From assembly GCA_034675505.1 (NCBI GenBank), contig JAUCDD010000011.1, forward strand, positions 124,001-188,000: a stretch of DNA of 64,000 nucleotides, given 5' to 3'. The notes below the pieces were generated by a model. That model was given only the letters and a program-made list of their open reading frames with translations. It did no database searches and had not been told where the DNA came from. Origin of the DNA: Melaminivora sp034675505 (GTDB lineage: Bacteria > Pseudomonadota > Gammaproteobacteria > Burkholderiales > Burkholderiaceae_C). This document shows positions 35,367 to 43,821 of the stretch, in pieces. The position numbers and the translations under genes were made by a program. Each line of letters starts with the position of its first letter. The stretch's first letter is position 1.

Positions 35367-36761
35367 TCAGGCCGCGCCAGGGCGATGGGGAAAGACCAGG
35401 GTGAAGCGGGTGCGGCCAGCGCCCGACGCCACGGCGACGCTGCCGCCGTGGGCCTCGGCAATGGCGCGCGTGATGGCCAGGCCCAGGCCGCTGCCCTCGC
35501 TGTCGGCATGCGCGCGGGCGGGGTCGGCGCGGTAGAAGCGGTCGAACAGCCGGGGCACGAGCGCCGGGTCTATGTCGCGCCCGGTGTTTTCCACGGCCAC
35601 GGCGGTGGCGCCTGGCAGGCTGTCGATGCCAACGGTGATCTCGCCCGCCTGCGGCGTGTGCCGCAGGGCGTTGGACAACAGGTTGCTCAGCGCACGGCGG
35701 AACATCAGGCGGTCGCCCTCGATCCAGCCGTCGCCCCGCACCTGCAGCCGGATGCCTTTTTCCTCGGCCACGGCCTCGTAGAAGTCCAGCAGCGCCAGCG
35801 CGTCCTGGCGCGCAGAAAAGCGCTCGGCGCGCGGCAGGTCCAGGCCGCGCTCGGTCTTGGCCAGCAGCAGCATGTCCGAGACCATGCGCGCCAGCCGCTC
35901 GAATTCCTCGGCGTTCGAGGCCAGGATGTCGCGATAGGTGGCGGCGTCGCGCCGGCTTGCCAGCGCCACCTGGGTTTGCGTCAGCAGGTTGCTGATGGGG
36001 GTGCGCAGCTCATGCGCGAGGTCGGAGGCAAAGTCGGTCAGGCGCTGGAAGTCCTCCTGCAGCCGGTCCAGCATGTGGTTCAGCTCCTGCGCCAGGTCGG
36101 CCATCTCCACCGGCACGGCCTGCACCGGCATGCGCTCGCCAAGCTTTTGGCCCGAGACCTTGGCGGCCCGCGCCTTCATGTCGCGCAAGGGCGCCAGCCC
36201 TGCGCGCGCGGCGAGCCAGGCCAGCACGCCGCACAGCGCGAGGGCCAGCAGCGTGTAGACGGTCAGGCTGCGGCGCAAGGCGTTCAGGAAGCGGGTGTGG
36301 TGTTCGGTATCCGCCGCGATCAGGACGCGCAGGGGCAGGGCGGAATAGGGCGCGGGGGCGGTGAAAGACAAGGTCTGAAAGTCGGTTTGTCGCACCTCCC
36401 GTGTCCCGTTTTCACCGGCGCTGGGATGCGCGGCGCTGCCGACTGGGTGCGAGGACTCGCCCGATTGAAAGACTAGTGCGCCCGAGGCATCCTCGACGCG
36501 CACTTGCAAGGTCCGGTGATAGCCCAGCGCCTGGTCCAGCCGCTGGCGCGCCACGTCCGGCGAATCGGCGTTGCGCAGGATGTCCTCGACCAGGTGCCGC
36601 TTTTCCTGCAACGCCATCTGGTCGAGTTCGACGAAATGCCGTTCGGTCTCCAGCAGGAACAGCGCGCCCAGCCCCAGCACCAGCGCGGCCGCGACGGCAG
36701 TGAAGAGCAGGGTCAGCCGCTGCGTCAGGGGCAGGCGGCTCCAGCGCAGCTGATAGAGCAC
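35367..36761 (-). CDS. Heavy-metal sensor histidine kinase (CusS/CopS type)
   Basis: The protein has 464 aa from a GTG at 36761. The first membrane span (about residues 15-35), a periplasmic sensor loop (about 36-165) and a second span (about 168-188) are followed by HAMP (ARAGLAPLRDMKARAAKVSG). The kinase core has the phospho-His in DLAHELRTPISNLLTQTQVA, N-box NLLSNALRHTPQAGEI and G-box SEGSGLGLAITRAIAEAHGG. It is immediately adjacent to the response-regulator stop, so the two are translated together. The divergent multicopper oxidase operon argues for copper as the signal. Confidence 0.92.
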   Translation of the reverse strand: MLYQLRWSRLPLTQRLTLLFTAVAAALVLGLGALFLLETERHFVELDQMALQEKRHLVEDILRNADSPDVARQRLDQALGYHRTLQVRVEDASGALVFQSGESSHPVGSAAHPSAGENGTREVRQTDFQTLSFTAPAPYSALPLRVLIAADTEHHTRFLNALRRSLTVYTLLALALCGVLAWLAARAGLAPLRDMKARAAKVSGQKLGERMPVQAVPVEMADLAQELNHMLDRLQEDFQRLTDFASDLAHELRTPISNLLTQTQVALASRRDAATYRDILASNAEEFERLARMVSDMLLLAKTERGLDLPRAERFSARQDALALLDFYEAVAEEKGIRLQVRGDGWIEGDRLMFRRALSNLLSNALRHTPQAGEITVGIDSLPGATAVAVENTGRDIDPALVPRLFDRFYRADPARAHADSEGSGLGLAITRAIAEAHGGSVAVASGAGRTRFTLVFPHRPGAA

Positions 36762-37445
36762 CTATTCCTCCGCGGGCGCTTCGAGCACGTAGCCCATGCC
36801 GCGCACGGTCTGGATCAGCTTGGCGGGGTGGCCCTCGTCGATCTTCATGCGCAGCCGGCGCATGGCCACCTCGATGACATTGGTGTCGCTGTCGAAATTG
36901 ATGTCCCAGACCTGCGAGGCGATCAGCGAGCGCGGCAGGACCTCGCCGTGGCGGCGCATCAGCAGCTCCAGCAGGCCGAACTCCTTGGCCGTCAGGTCCA
37001 CACGCCGGCCGCTGCGCGAGACGCGGCGGCGCAGCAGGTCCAGCTCCAGGTCGGCCACGCGCAGCACCAGGCTCTCGCTGCCCGCAGCGCCGCGGCGCAG
37101 GATGATGCGTACGCGCGCCAGTAGCTCGGCAAACGAGAACGGCTTGACCAGATAGTCGTCGGCGCCCAGCTCCAGGCCCTTGACGCGGTCCTCGACCTGG
37201 TCGCGGGCGGTCAGGAACAGCACCGGCATCAGCAGGCCGCGCTCGCGCAAGGCTTGCAGCACCTGCCAGCCGTTCAGCCCGGGCAGCATCACGTCCAGGA
37301 TCACGAGGTCGTGGTTGCCATGTAGCGCCATGTGCAGCCCATCGGTGCCGTTTGCCGCCAGCTCTGCCGCATAGCCGGCCTCGCTCAGGCCACGGCGCAG
37401 GTATTCGCCGGTCTTGGGCTCGTCCTCGACGATCAGAATCTTCAC
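36762..37445 (-). CDS. Heavy-metal response regulator (CusR/CopR type)
   Basis: The protein has 227 aa from a GTG at 37445 with GAGGAG eight bases upstream. The receiver domain (KILIVEDEPKTGEYLRRGLS; phosphoacceptor Asp in LVILDVMLPGLNGW; Lys in DDYLVKPFSF) is followed by an OmpR-type winged helix with SRSLIASQVWDINFDSDTN and the end TVRGMGYVLEAP. It probably activates the divergent copper operon through the sites at 37506-37545. Confidence 0.93.
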   Translation of the reverse strand: MKILIVEDEPKTGEYLRRGLSEAGYAAELAANGTDGLHMALHGNHDLVILDVMLPGLNGWQVLQALRERGLLMPVLFLTARDQVEDRVKGLELGADDYLVKPFSFAELLARVRIILRRGAAGSESLVLRVADLELDLLRRRVSRSGRRVDLTAKEFGLLELLMRRHGEVLPRSLIASQVWDINFDSDTNVIEVAMRRLRMKIDEGHPAKLIQTVRGMGYVLEAPAEE

Positions 37446-37505
37446 CCGCTCAGCTCCTCGGTTGCGATGCGCCAGTGTGCCGTGCGAGGGCGCTGGCCGT
37501 ATGAA

Positions 37506-37545
37506 GCTGACAGGAATGTAATGTTCCCAACAGCTTGCTGACAGG
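37506..37545 (+). promoter_or_regulatory. Copper-box-like site and direct repeat ahead of the copper operon
   Basis: TGACAGGAATGTAAT (37508-37522) has the TGACA-n4-TGTNAT pattern of CopR/PcoR/CusR-type boxes. The nonamer GCTGACAGG occurs at 37506 and again at 37537, 31 bases apart, three helical turns. The site sits between the divergent regulator gene and the copper operon. Confidence 0.6.
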
Positions 37546-37580
37546 GCGGGCTCTTCAGAATCTCCGGCGTGAGATCGATA

Positions 37581-37934
37581 ATGTTTTCCAAGGGCGTTGC
37601 AGCCCGTTTCCGCGGCGTATCGCAACTGCGCGTTGTGCTGCCACCAGCCTTGGCGCTGTGCAGCGCAGCGGCTTTTGCCCAGGCGCCGGCGGATGCTGAA
37701 ACCACCCGGGCTGACCTGCCGACCAAGCTGGAATATTCCTCCGCCATCGGCACGTACCAGGGCTACGCGGACCAGCAGGTGCAATCCTGGCGCGAGGCCA
37801 ACGACAAGGTCGGCGCCATCGGCGGCTGGCGTGCCTATGCACGAGAGGGCCAGGCAGGCAAGTCCGCCCCGACTGGCGAAGGCGCCCGACCCCAAGACCC
37901 GCACGCGGGCCACCACGGGCGGGGCACGCCGTGA
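37581..37934 (+). CDS. Unknown periplasmic protein of the copper operon, 117 aa
   Basis: The first 33 residues form a signal peptide ending in SAAAFAQ. The mature part contains LPTKLEYSSAIGTYQGYADQ and WREANDKVGAIGGWRAYARE and ends in a His-rich tail (DPHAGHHGRGTP), which could bind metal. I know similar proteins only as uncharacterised first members of copper operons. GTG at 37569 is an alternative start. Its stop overlaps the TolC-like start, so the genes are coupled. Confidence 0.75.
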   Translation: MFSKGVAARFRGVSQLRVVLPPALALCSAAAFAQAPADAETTRADLPTKLEYSSAIGTYQGYADQQVQSWREANDKVGAIGGWRAYAREGQAGKSAPTGEGARPQDPHAGHHGRGTP

Positions 37935-39380
37935 TGCCGCTGCGTACCAGGCTCGCTGCGTCGGCTCTGGGATTGGCGCTGCTGAGCGGCTGCGCCAGCG
38001 TCAGCCTGGAGCAGAACCTCGGCCGCATCAACGATGAAGCGGGCAGCTTCACTGCAACTCCGCTGACCCTGGCGCGCTCGCAGGAAGAGCGCGACCGGCG
38101 CGCGCAAACCGCTCAGGCGCTGCTGGCGCAGCCCTTGGGTCAGCAGCAGGCCGTTCAGCTGGCCTTGGTCAATAGCCCCGCCCTGCAAGCCCTGCTGGCG
38201 CAAGGGTGGGCCGAGGCCGCAGACGCGGCGCAGGCCGGGCGGATCGCCAACCCCCTCTTCGCCTTCGAGCGCATGACAGCCGGGCCGGAGCTGGCCTTGA
38301 GCCGGGCGCTGTCCTTCGGCTTGCTGGACCTGTTGACCCTGCCCGGCCGCCACGGCGTCGCCACCCGGCGCATCGAGCAGGCGCAATTGCGCCTGACGGG
38401 CGAAGTAGTGGGACCAGGTGACTGCCGTGCGCCAGGCCTGGGTGCGGGCCGTGGCCGCGCAGCAGGCGCTGCACTACGCCCGGCAGGTCTATGGCAGTGC
38501 CGAAGCGGGCGCGGAGCTGGCCCGCCGCATGCAGGCCGTGGGCAATTTCAACCGCATCGACCGTGCGCGCGAACAGGCGTTCTACGCCGACGCCGCCGCG
38601 CGCCTGAGCCTGGCCCAGCACCAGGCCACGGCCAGCCGCGAGGAGTTGGTGCGCTGGCTGGGCCTCGATGAATCGCAGGCCCAAGCGCTCCAGCTCCCCG
38701 AGCGTCTGCCCGACCTGCCCAGGAATGCGCTCGAGCCGCAGGCCGTCGCGGCGCTGGCGACGCGTGCGCGCCTGGATATCCGCCTGGCGCAGACGACTCT
38801 GGATGCGGCCGCCAAAGCCCAGGGCCTGAACAGCCTGAGCAGCTTCACCGACATCGAAATGACCGCGCGCCGCAACACCGCCTTCGACGACGCGGCCGGC
38901 ACGCGCAGCAGCGCACGCGGCTGGGAGATCGCGCTGCGCCTGCCCGTGTTCGACTGGGGCGGCATGCAGCGCGATGCCCTGGGCGCCCGCACGCTGGCCG
39001 CGGCCCACCAGCTTGAAGCCACTGTGCGCGCGGCGGCTTCGCACTTGCGCGAAAGCTATTCCGCCTACCGCACGGCCTACGACGTAGCGCGGCACTACCG
39101 CGATGAGGTAATTCCCGTGCGCAAGGTGATCGCCGAGGAAAACCAGCTGCGCTACAACGGCATGTTCATCGGCGTGTTCGAGCTGCTGGCCGACGCCCGC
39201 GACCAGGTCAGCGCCGTGACTGCGGCGCTGGATGCGCAGCAGCAGTTCTGGCTGGCCGATGCGGCACTGCAAGCCTCCGTGATCGGGCGCCCCACCGGCG
39301 CTGCGCTCAGCCCGGCCGTCGACGCCGCCTCTGCAGCAGCGGCGCCGGCGCTGGGCACTGACCAACACCTGCACCTCATG
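37934..39380 (+). pseudogene. TolC/CusC-type outer-membrane efflux lipoprotein, frameshifted
   Basis: From the ATG at 37934 (GTG at 37931 also possible) a lipoprotein signal ends in LALLSGC. The N-terminal half reads normally to LTGEVV and then leaves frame at GGG 38410-38412. Removing one G gives EVVDQVTAVRQAWVRAVAAQ and the rest of an outer-membrane factor with long helical hairpins. The stop is also missing: the frame runs into the oxidase gene. A TGA in the +1 frame (39379-39381) overlaps the oxidase ATG as ATGA, so a second extra base, possibly at GGG 39353-39355, may exist. Outer-membrane factors partner RND or ABC pumps, but no pump lies here. Confidence 0.82.
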
Positions 39381-40799
39381 ACCAACAGACGAGATTTCTT
39401 CAAATGGGCCGGCGTGGCTGGCGGCGCGGTTGCGGCCAGCAGCGTCAGCCGCGTCGCCATGGCGGCCCTGCCGGAGCCGGTGATCCAGACCAGCCCCGCC
39501 ACCATGGCGCCGCTGCTTCCCGCATCCGGGCGCCCGTACAACCCGGTCGTCACCCTCAACGGCTGGACGTTGCCCTGGCGCATGAACCAGGGCGTCAAGG
39601 AGTTCCACCTGGTCGCCGAGCCCGTGGTGCGCGAGATGGCGCCGGGCATGAAGGCGCACCTGTGGGGCTACAACGGCCAGAGCCCCGGCCCGACCATCGA
39701 AGTGGTGGAAGGCGACCGCGTGCGCATCTTCGTCACCAACCGGCTGCCCGAGCACACGGCGGTGCACTGGCACGGCCAGCGCCTGCCCAACGGCATGGAT
39801 GGCGTCACGGGGCTCACCCAGCCGGCCATCGCGCCCGGCAAGACCTTCGTGTACGAGTTCGTCGCGCGGCGCCCCGGCACCTTCATGTACCACCCGCACG
39901 CCGACGAGATGGTGCAGATGGCGATGGGCATGATGGGTTTCTGGGTCACGCACCCGAAGGCCAAACACCCGCTGATCGACGAGGTGCAGCGCGACTTCTG
40001 CTTTCTGCTCACCGCCTACGACATCGAGCCGGGAGCTGCCACGCCCAAGGTGGCCGAGATGACCGACTTCAACCTGTGGGCCTGGAACAGCCGCGTGTTT
40101 CCCGGCATCGACTCGCTCAACGTGCGCCTGGGCGACAAGGTGCGCATCCGCATGGGCAACCTGAGCATGACGAACCATCCCATGCACCTGCACGGGCATG
40201 AATTCACCGTCACTGGCACCGATGGCGGCCCCGTGCCCAAGGGCGCGCGCTGGCCGGAGGTGACCACGGATATCGCCGTGGGCCAGATGCGCCAGGTCGA
40301 GTTCGTCGCCGACGCCGAAGGCGACTGGGCCTTTCACTGCCACAAGAGCCACCACACCATGAACGCCATGGGCCACAACGTGCCCACGCTCATCGGGGTG
40401 GACCACAGCGGCCTGAGCCGCAAGATCAACCAGCTGATCCCCGACTACATGGTCATGGGCGAGCGCGGCATGGCCGACATGAGCGAGATGGACATGGCGC
40501 TGCCCGACAACACCCTGCCGATGATGACCGGCGAAGGGCCGTTCGGCTCGGTGCAGATGGGCGGCATGTTCAGCGTGCTCAAGGTGCGCCAGGGTCAAAA
40601 GCCGGGCGACTACGGCAACCCCGAGTGGTTCAAGCACCCCGCCGGCACCGTGGCGCATGAGTACACCGGCCCCATGGCCGAGCCCGCGCGATTCGCCGCC
40701 GAGGGCGGCCAGTCCATGCCGCCCGAACGCAAGCCGGCAGCGCCTGCGGAAGTCAAGGTGCGCAAGCGCGGCGGGCATGGCGGGCATGGCGGGCACTGA
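39378..40799 (+). CDS. Multicopper oxidase (CopA/CueO-like)
   Basis: The protein has 473 aa from the ATG at 39378. A Tat-type signal starts with MTNRRDFFKWAGVAGG. The copper ligands are in VHWHGQRLPNG, YHPHADEMVQ, NHPMHLHGHEF and WAFHCHKSHHTMNAMGH, that is, the type 1, 2 and 3 sites. The C-terminus is Met- and His-rich (GGHGGHGGH), suggesting extra copper binding. It oxidises Cu(I) in the periplasm. In the sequence as given it is in frame with the upstream efflux-lipoprotein gene, which would bury the Tat signal; separate translation from ATG 39378 is much more likely. Confidence 0.9.
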   Translation: MTNRRDFFKWAGVAGGAVAASSVSRVAMAALPEPVIQTSPATMAPLLPASGRPYNPVVTLNGWTLPWRMNQGVKEFHLVAEPVVREMAPGMKAHLWGYNGQSPGPTIEVVEGDRVRIFVTNRLPEHTAVHWHGQRLPNGMDGVTGLTQPAIAPGKTFVYEFVARRPGTFMYHPHADEMVQMAMGMMGFWVTHPKAKHPLIDEVQRDFCFLLTAYDIEPGAATPKVAEMTDFNLWAWNSRVFPGIDSLNVRLGDKVRIRMGNLSMTNHPMHLHGHEFTVTGTDGGPVPKGARWPEVTTDIAVGQMRQVEFVADAEGDWAFHCHKSHHTMNAMGHNVPTLIGVDHSGLSRKINQLIPDYMVMGERGMADMSEMDMALPDNTLPMMTGEGPFGSVQMGGMFSVLKVRQGQKPGDYGNPEWFKHPAGTVAHEYTGPMAEPARFAAEGGQSMPPERKPAAPAEVKVRKRGGHGGHGGH

Positions 40800-40832
40800 T
40801 TTTTGTCTTCGATCGTCCATTTGGGAGCGCCC

Positions 40833-41330
40833 ATGAAAACCACGCGAACCACTGTCCTTCAACTCGCCGCCATGCTGGCGCTGGCCGCATCGGGGGCTGC
40901 ATTCGCCAGCGGCAACCACGCCGGCGGCCACGGCCCCGAGGCGAGCGGCGAGACTGCCATCGGCAAGCCCGGCGTGGCTGCCAAGGCCAGCCGCACCATC
41001 CGCATCGAGATGAGCGACCAGATGCGTTTCACGCCCTCGCAGCTGGCGGTCAAGAAAGGCGAAACCGTGCGCCTGATCATCAGGAACGGCGGGCAGCTCA
41101 AGCACGAACTGAGCCTCGGCACCCAGCAGGAGCTGCTGGAGCACCTGGAGCAGATGAAGAAATTCCCCGACATGGAGCACGACGAACCCGGCAAGGTCAC
41201 CCTGGCGCCGGGCCAGCAGGGCGAGATCGTCTGGCAGTTCACCAAGCCGGGAGTCGTCGATTTCGCCTGCCTGATACCTGGCCACTACGAGGCCGGCATG
41301 AAGGGCGCCATCCAGGTGGGACGCAAGTGA
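40833..41330 (+). CDS. Periplasmic cupredoxin (plastocyanin/azurin-like)
   Basis: The protein has 165 aa. A signal peptide (MKTTRTTVLQLAAMLALAAS) precedes a beta-barrel with KKGETVRLIIRNGGQLKHEL, which supplies one His, and VVDFACLIPGHYEAGMKG, whose Cys, His and Met complete a type 1 copper centre. It is a copper carrier or electron shuttle for the oxidase upstream. The Gly/His-rich region after the signal peptide could also bind metal. It is 33 bases downstream of the oxidase. Confidence 0.9.
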   Translation: MKTTRTTVLQLAAMLALAASGAAFASGNHAGGHGPEASGETAIGKPGVAAKASRTIRIEMSDQMRFTPSQLAVKKGETVRLIIRNGGQLKHELSLGTQQELLEHLEQMKKFPDMEHDEPGKVTLAPGQQGEIVWQFTKPGVVDFACLIPGHYEAGMKGAIQVGRK

Positions 41331-41410
41331 TGACCGGCGTCCGGCGCACTCACTTATTTCGTCTGCGGCCCAACCCAGGCCATCGATCACCCACTGAGGC
41401 AGGGAACACC

Positions 41411-41752
41411 ATGAACATCGTCCAACGTTTGCTCACCCTTTCTGCACTGGCCTTCGGCATGGCTTTGCCCATGGCGGGGCACGCTCAAGTCGGCGCCAGC
41501 CCGGGCGCGGCAACGGCGCCCGTGGCGGACGCCATGACCGCTGGCGAGGTCAGGAAAATCGACCGGGACAACGGCCGGATCACCCTCAAGCACGAGGAGA
41601 TCAAGAGCCTGGACATGCCCGGCATGACCATGGTGTTCACCGTCCGCGACAAGGATCAGCTGGCCGCCTTGAAGCCCGGCGACAAGGTGCAGTTCTCAGC
41701 CGTGCACGAAGGCGGGAAGATGGTCGTCACCGAGATTCGCCCTGCACCTTGA
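41411..41752 (+). CDS. CusF-type periplasmic copper-binding protein
   Basis: The protein has 113 aa with a signal peptide (MNIVQRLLTLSALAFGMALP). The mature part reads GEVRKIDRDNGRITLKHEEI and KSLDMPGMTMVFTVRDKDQL, the CusF OB-fold with the Met-x-Met ligands. The Trp that stacks on Cu(I) in E. coli CusF is not evident. It hands Cu(I)/Ag(I) to an efflux pump; no CusBA pump genes are present in the window. It closes the copper operon and is convergent with miaB. Confidence 0.9.
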   Translation: MNIVQRLLTLSALAFGMALPMAGHAQVGASPGAATAPVADAMTAGEVRKIDRDNGRITLKHEEIKSLDMPGMTMVFTVRDKDQLAALKPGDKVQFSAVHEGGKMVVTEIRPAP

Positions 41753-41805
41753 GGGCGATCCGGCACCCACTGTGGCCGCAGTGATCCGGGCGGACGGCTG
41801 CGGGC

Positions 41806-43141
41806 TCAACCCCGCGTAACCACCTCGCCGCGCAGCGTATAGGTGCGCGCTTCCGTGATGCGCACATCGATCATTTGCCCCACCAGGCGCGCGTCGCCCG
41901 CGAAGTTGACCACGCGGTTGCACTCGGTGCGCCCCATCAGCTCGCTGGCGTCGCGCCTGGAGGCGCCCTCGACGAGGATGCGCTGCGTGCTGCCCACGCG
42001 CTCGGCGCTGATCTCGCCGATGTTGCGGTTGATGACGGCCTGCAGCTGCTGCAGCCGCGCCAGCTTGACCTCGTGCGGCGTCTCGTCGTGCAGATTGGCA
42101 GCAGGCGTGCCCGGGCGCGGGCTGAAGATGAAGCTGAAGGAGTTGTCGAAGCGCACGTCGTCGATCAGCTTCATCATCCTTTGAAAGTCTTCCTCGGTCT
42201 CACCCGGAAAGCCGACGATGAAGTCGCTGCTCATCGCCATGTCAGGCCGGATGGCGCGCAGCTTGCGCACCGTGCTCTTGTATTCCATGGCCGTGTAGCC
42301 GCGCTTCATGGCCATCAGGATGCGGTCCGAGCCATGCTGCACGGGCAGGTGTAGGTGGCTCACCAGCTTCGGAATACGCGCGTAAGCCTCGATCAGCCGC
42401 GGCGTGAACTCGTTCGGGTGGCTGGTCGTGTAGCGAATGCGCTCGATGCCGGGAATCTCGGCCACGTATTCCAGCAGCAGCGCGAAGTCGGCCTTCTCGG
42501 CCGTGTCGCCCATGGCGCCCAGGTAGGCGTTCACGTTCTGGCCCAAGAAGCGTCACTTCCTTCACGCCCTGGTCGGCCAGGCCCGCCACTTCCACCAGCA
42601 CGTCCTCGAACGGACGGCTGACCTCCTCGCCACGCGTGTAGGGCACGACGCAGTAGCTACAGTATTTGGAGCAGCCCTCCATGATGGAGACGAAGGCCGA
42701 AGCGCCCTCGACGCGCGCGGGCGGCAGGTGGTCGAACTTTTCGATCTCGGGGAAGCTGATGTCCACCTGCGGGCGGTGCTGGCGCTGGCGTGCATCGAGC
42801 AATTCGGGCAGGCGGTGCAGCGTCTGCGGGCCGAACACCACATCGACGAAGGGCGCGCGGCGGATGATCTCCGCGCCCTCCTGGCTGGCGACGCAGCCGC
42901 CCACGCCGATCAGCACGCCCTTGTCTTTCAGGTGCTTGACCCGGCCCAGGTCCGAGAACACTTTCTCCTGCGCCTTCTCGCGCACCGAGCAGGTGTTGAA
43001 CAGGATCAGGTCGGCCTCGTCGGGGTTGTCCGTCGGCTCGTAGCCCTCGGCGGCGTGCATCACGTCGGCCATCTTGTCCGAGTCGTACTCGTTCATCTGG
43101 CAGCCGAAGGTCTTGATGAAGATTTTCTTTTGCGTGCTCAT
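41806..43141 (-). pseudogene. miaB: tRNA methylthiotransferase MiaB, frameshifted
   Basis: Read from 43141 (MSTQKKIFIKTFGCQMNEYD), the N-terminal UPF0004 domain with three Cys is followed by the radical-SAM CSKYCSYCVVPYTRGEE. After KEVTLLG the frame is lost at CCC 42542-42544 (GGG on the coding strand). The remainder, from QNVNAYLGAMGDTAEKADF to the TRAM domain end LRGEVVTRG, is in another frame to 41806. One fewer G joins both halves into a full MiaB of about 445 aa. MiaB adds the 2-methylthio group to i6A37 of tRNAs. Both halves are perfectly conserved, so a consensus error is more likely than decay. Confidence 0.93.
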
Positions 43142-43158
43142 GGCGTGTCTCGCGGGCT

Positions 43159-43563
43159 TCAGCGGGCAGGGGCGGTCTGTGGGCGCGGGCGGGCGGCCTC
43201 GTCCGCCGTGAGCAGCCAGACCGTGTGCAGGTAGCCGGTGCTGGCCTCGCGCACGTAGTTCACGACCAGCGGGCGCTGCGCCAGCGTGTGCGCAAAGACC
43301 AGCGCGTTGCGCTCGTTGAAGATGCGCAGGCCCGGCGCCAGCTGCACCGGCTTGCCGTCCAGCTCGGCCTGGTTGCGGTCCAGCAGCACGAGCGTGCCAC
43401 GCTCGGCGGCGGCAGGAAAGGTGCGCTGGCCGGCCGGCACCGCCGCCTGGGCGTGGGCAGGCGCTGGAGCAAAGCTGCCCAGCAGCGCCGCAGCGCACAG
43501 GGCCGCCAGGGGCAGGAACAACGAGGTGCGCGGGCAGGCGCGCGGGGTCGGGCAGCGTGGCAT
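43159..43563 (-). CDS. Secreted protein of unknown function, 134 aa
   Basis: A signal peptide (about residues 1-38, ending APAHAQA) is followed by a 95-residue domain with TLVLLDRNQAELDGKPVQLA and GLRIFNERNALVFAHTLAQRP, mostly beta-type. I do not recognise the family. It lies 17 bases upstream of miaB on the same strand, so they may be cotranscribed. It is divergent from the chemoreceptor gene. Confidence 0.7.
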   Translation of the reverse strand: MPRCPTPRACPRTSLFLPLAALCAAALLGSFAPAPAHAQAAVPAGQRTFPAAAERGTLVLLDRNQAELDGKPVQLAPGLRIFNERNALVFAHTLAQRPLVVNYVREASTGYLHTVWLLTADEAARPRPQTAPAR

Positions 43564-43821
43564 GGTGTTTATCCAGGAGCTGTGGCAGGGGGGAAAGGGC
43601 GCGATTGTGCCCAAACCATAAAGCCCACGGCGCGCGTCCACGCACTGGTAGACCGCAGGGCAGACACAGGTAAAAGGCTGCGGCCAGGAACAAATGCTAC
43701 AAAATGCACACACCTTGCCAGGCTGCAGCAGCGCCCGCTTGCGCGCCGGCGCGCCGCCCGACCCGTGCCTGCCGGTCAGGCGGGGTGCAGCCAGGCTTAC
43801 CCGGAACGGAGGATGGAGAAA

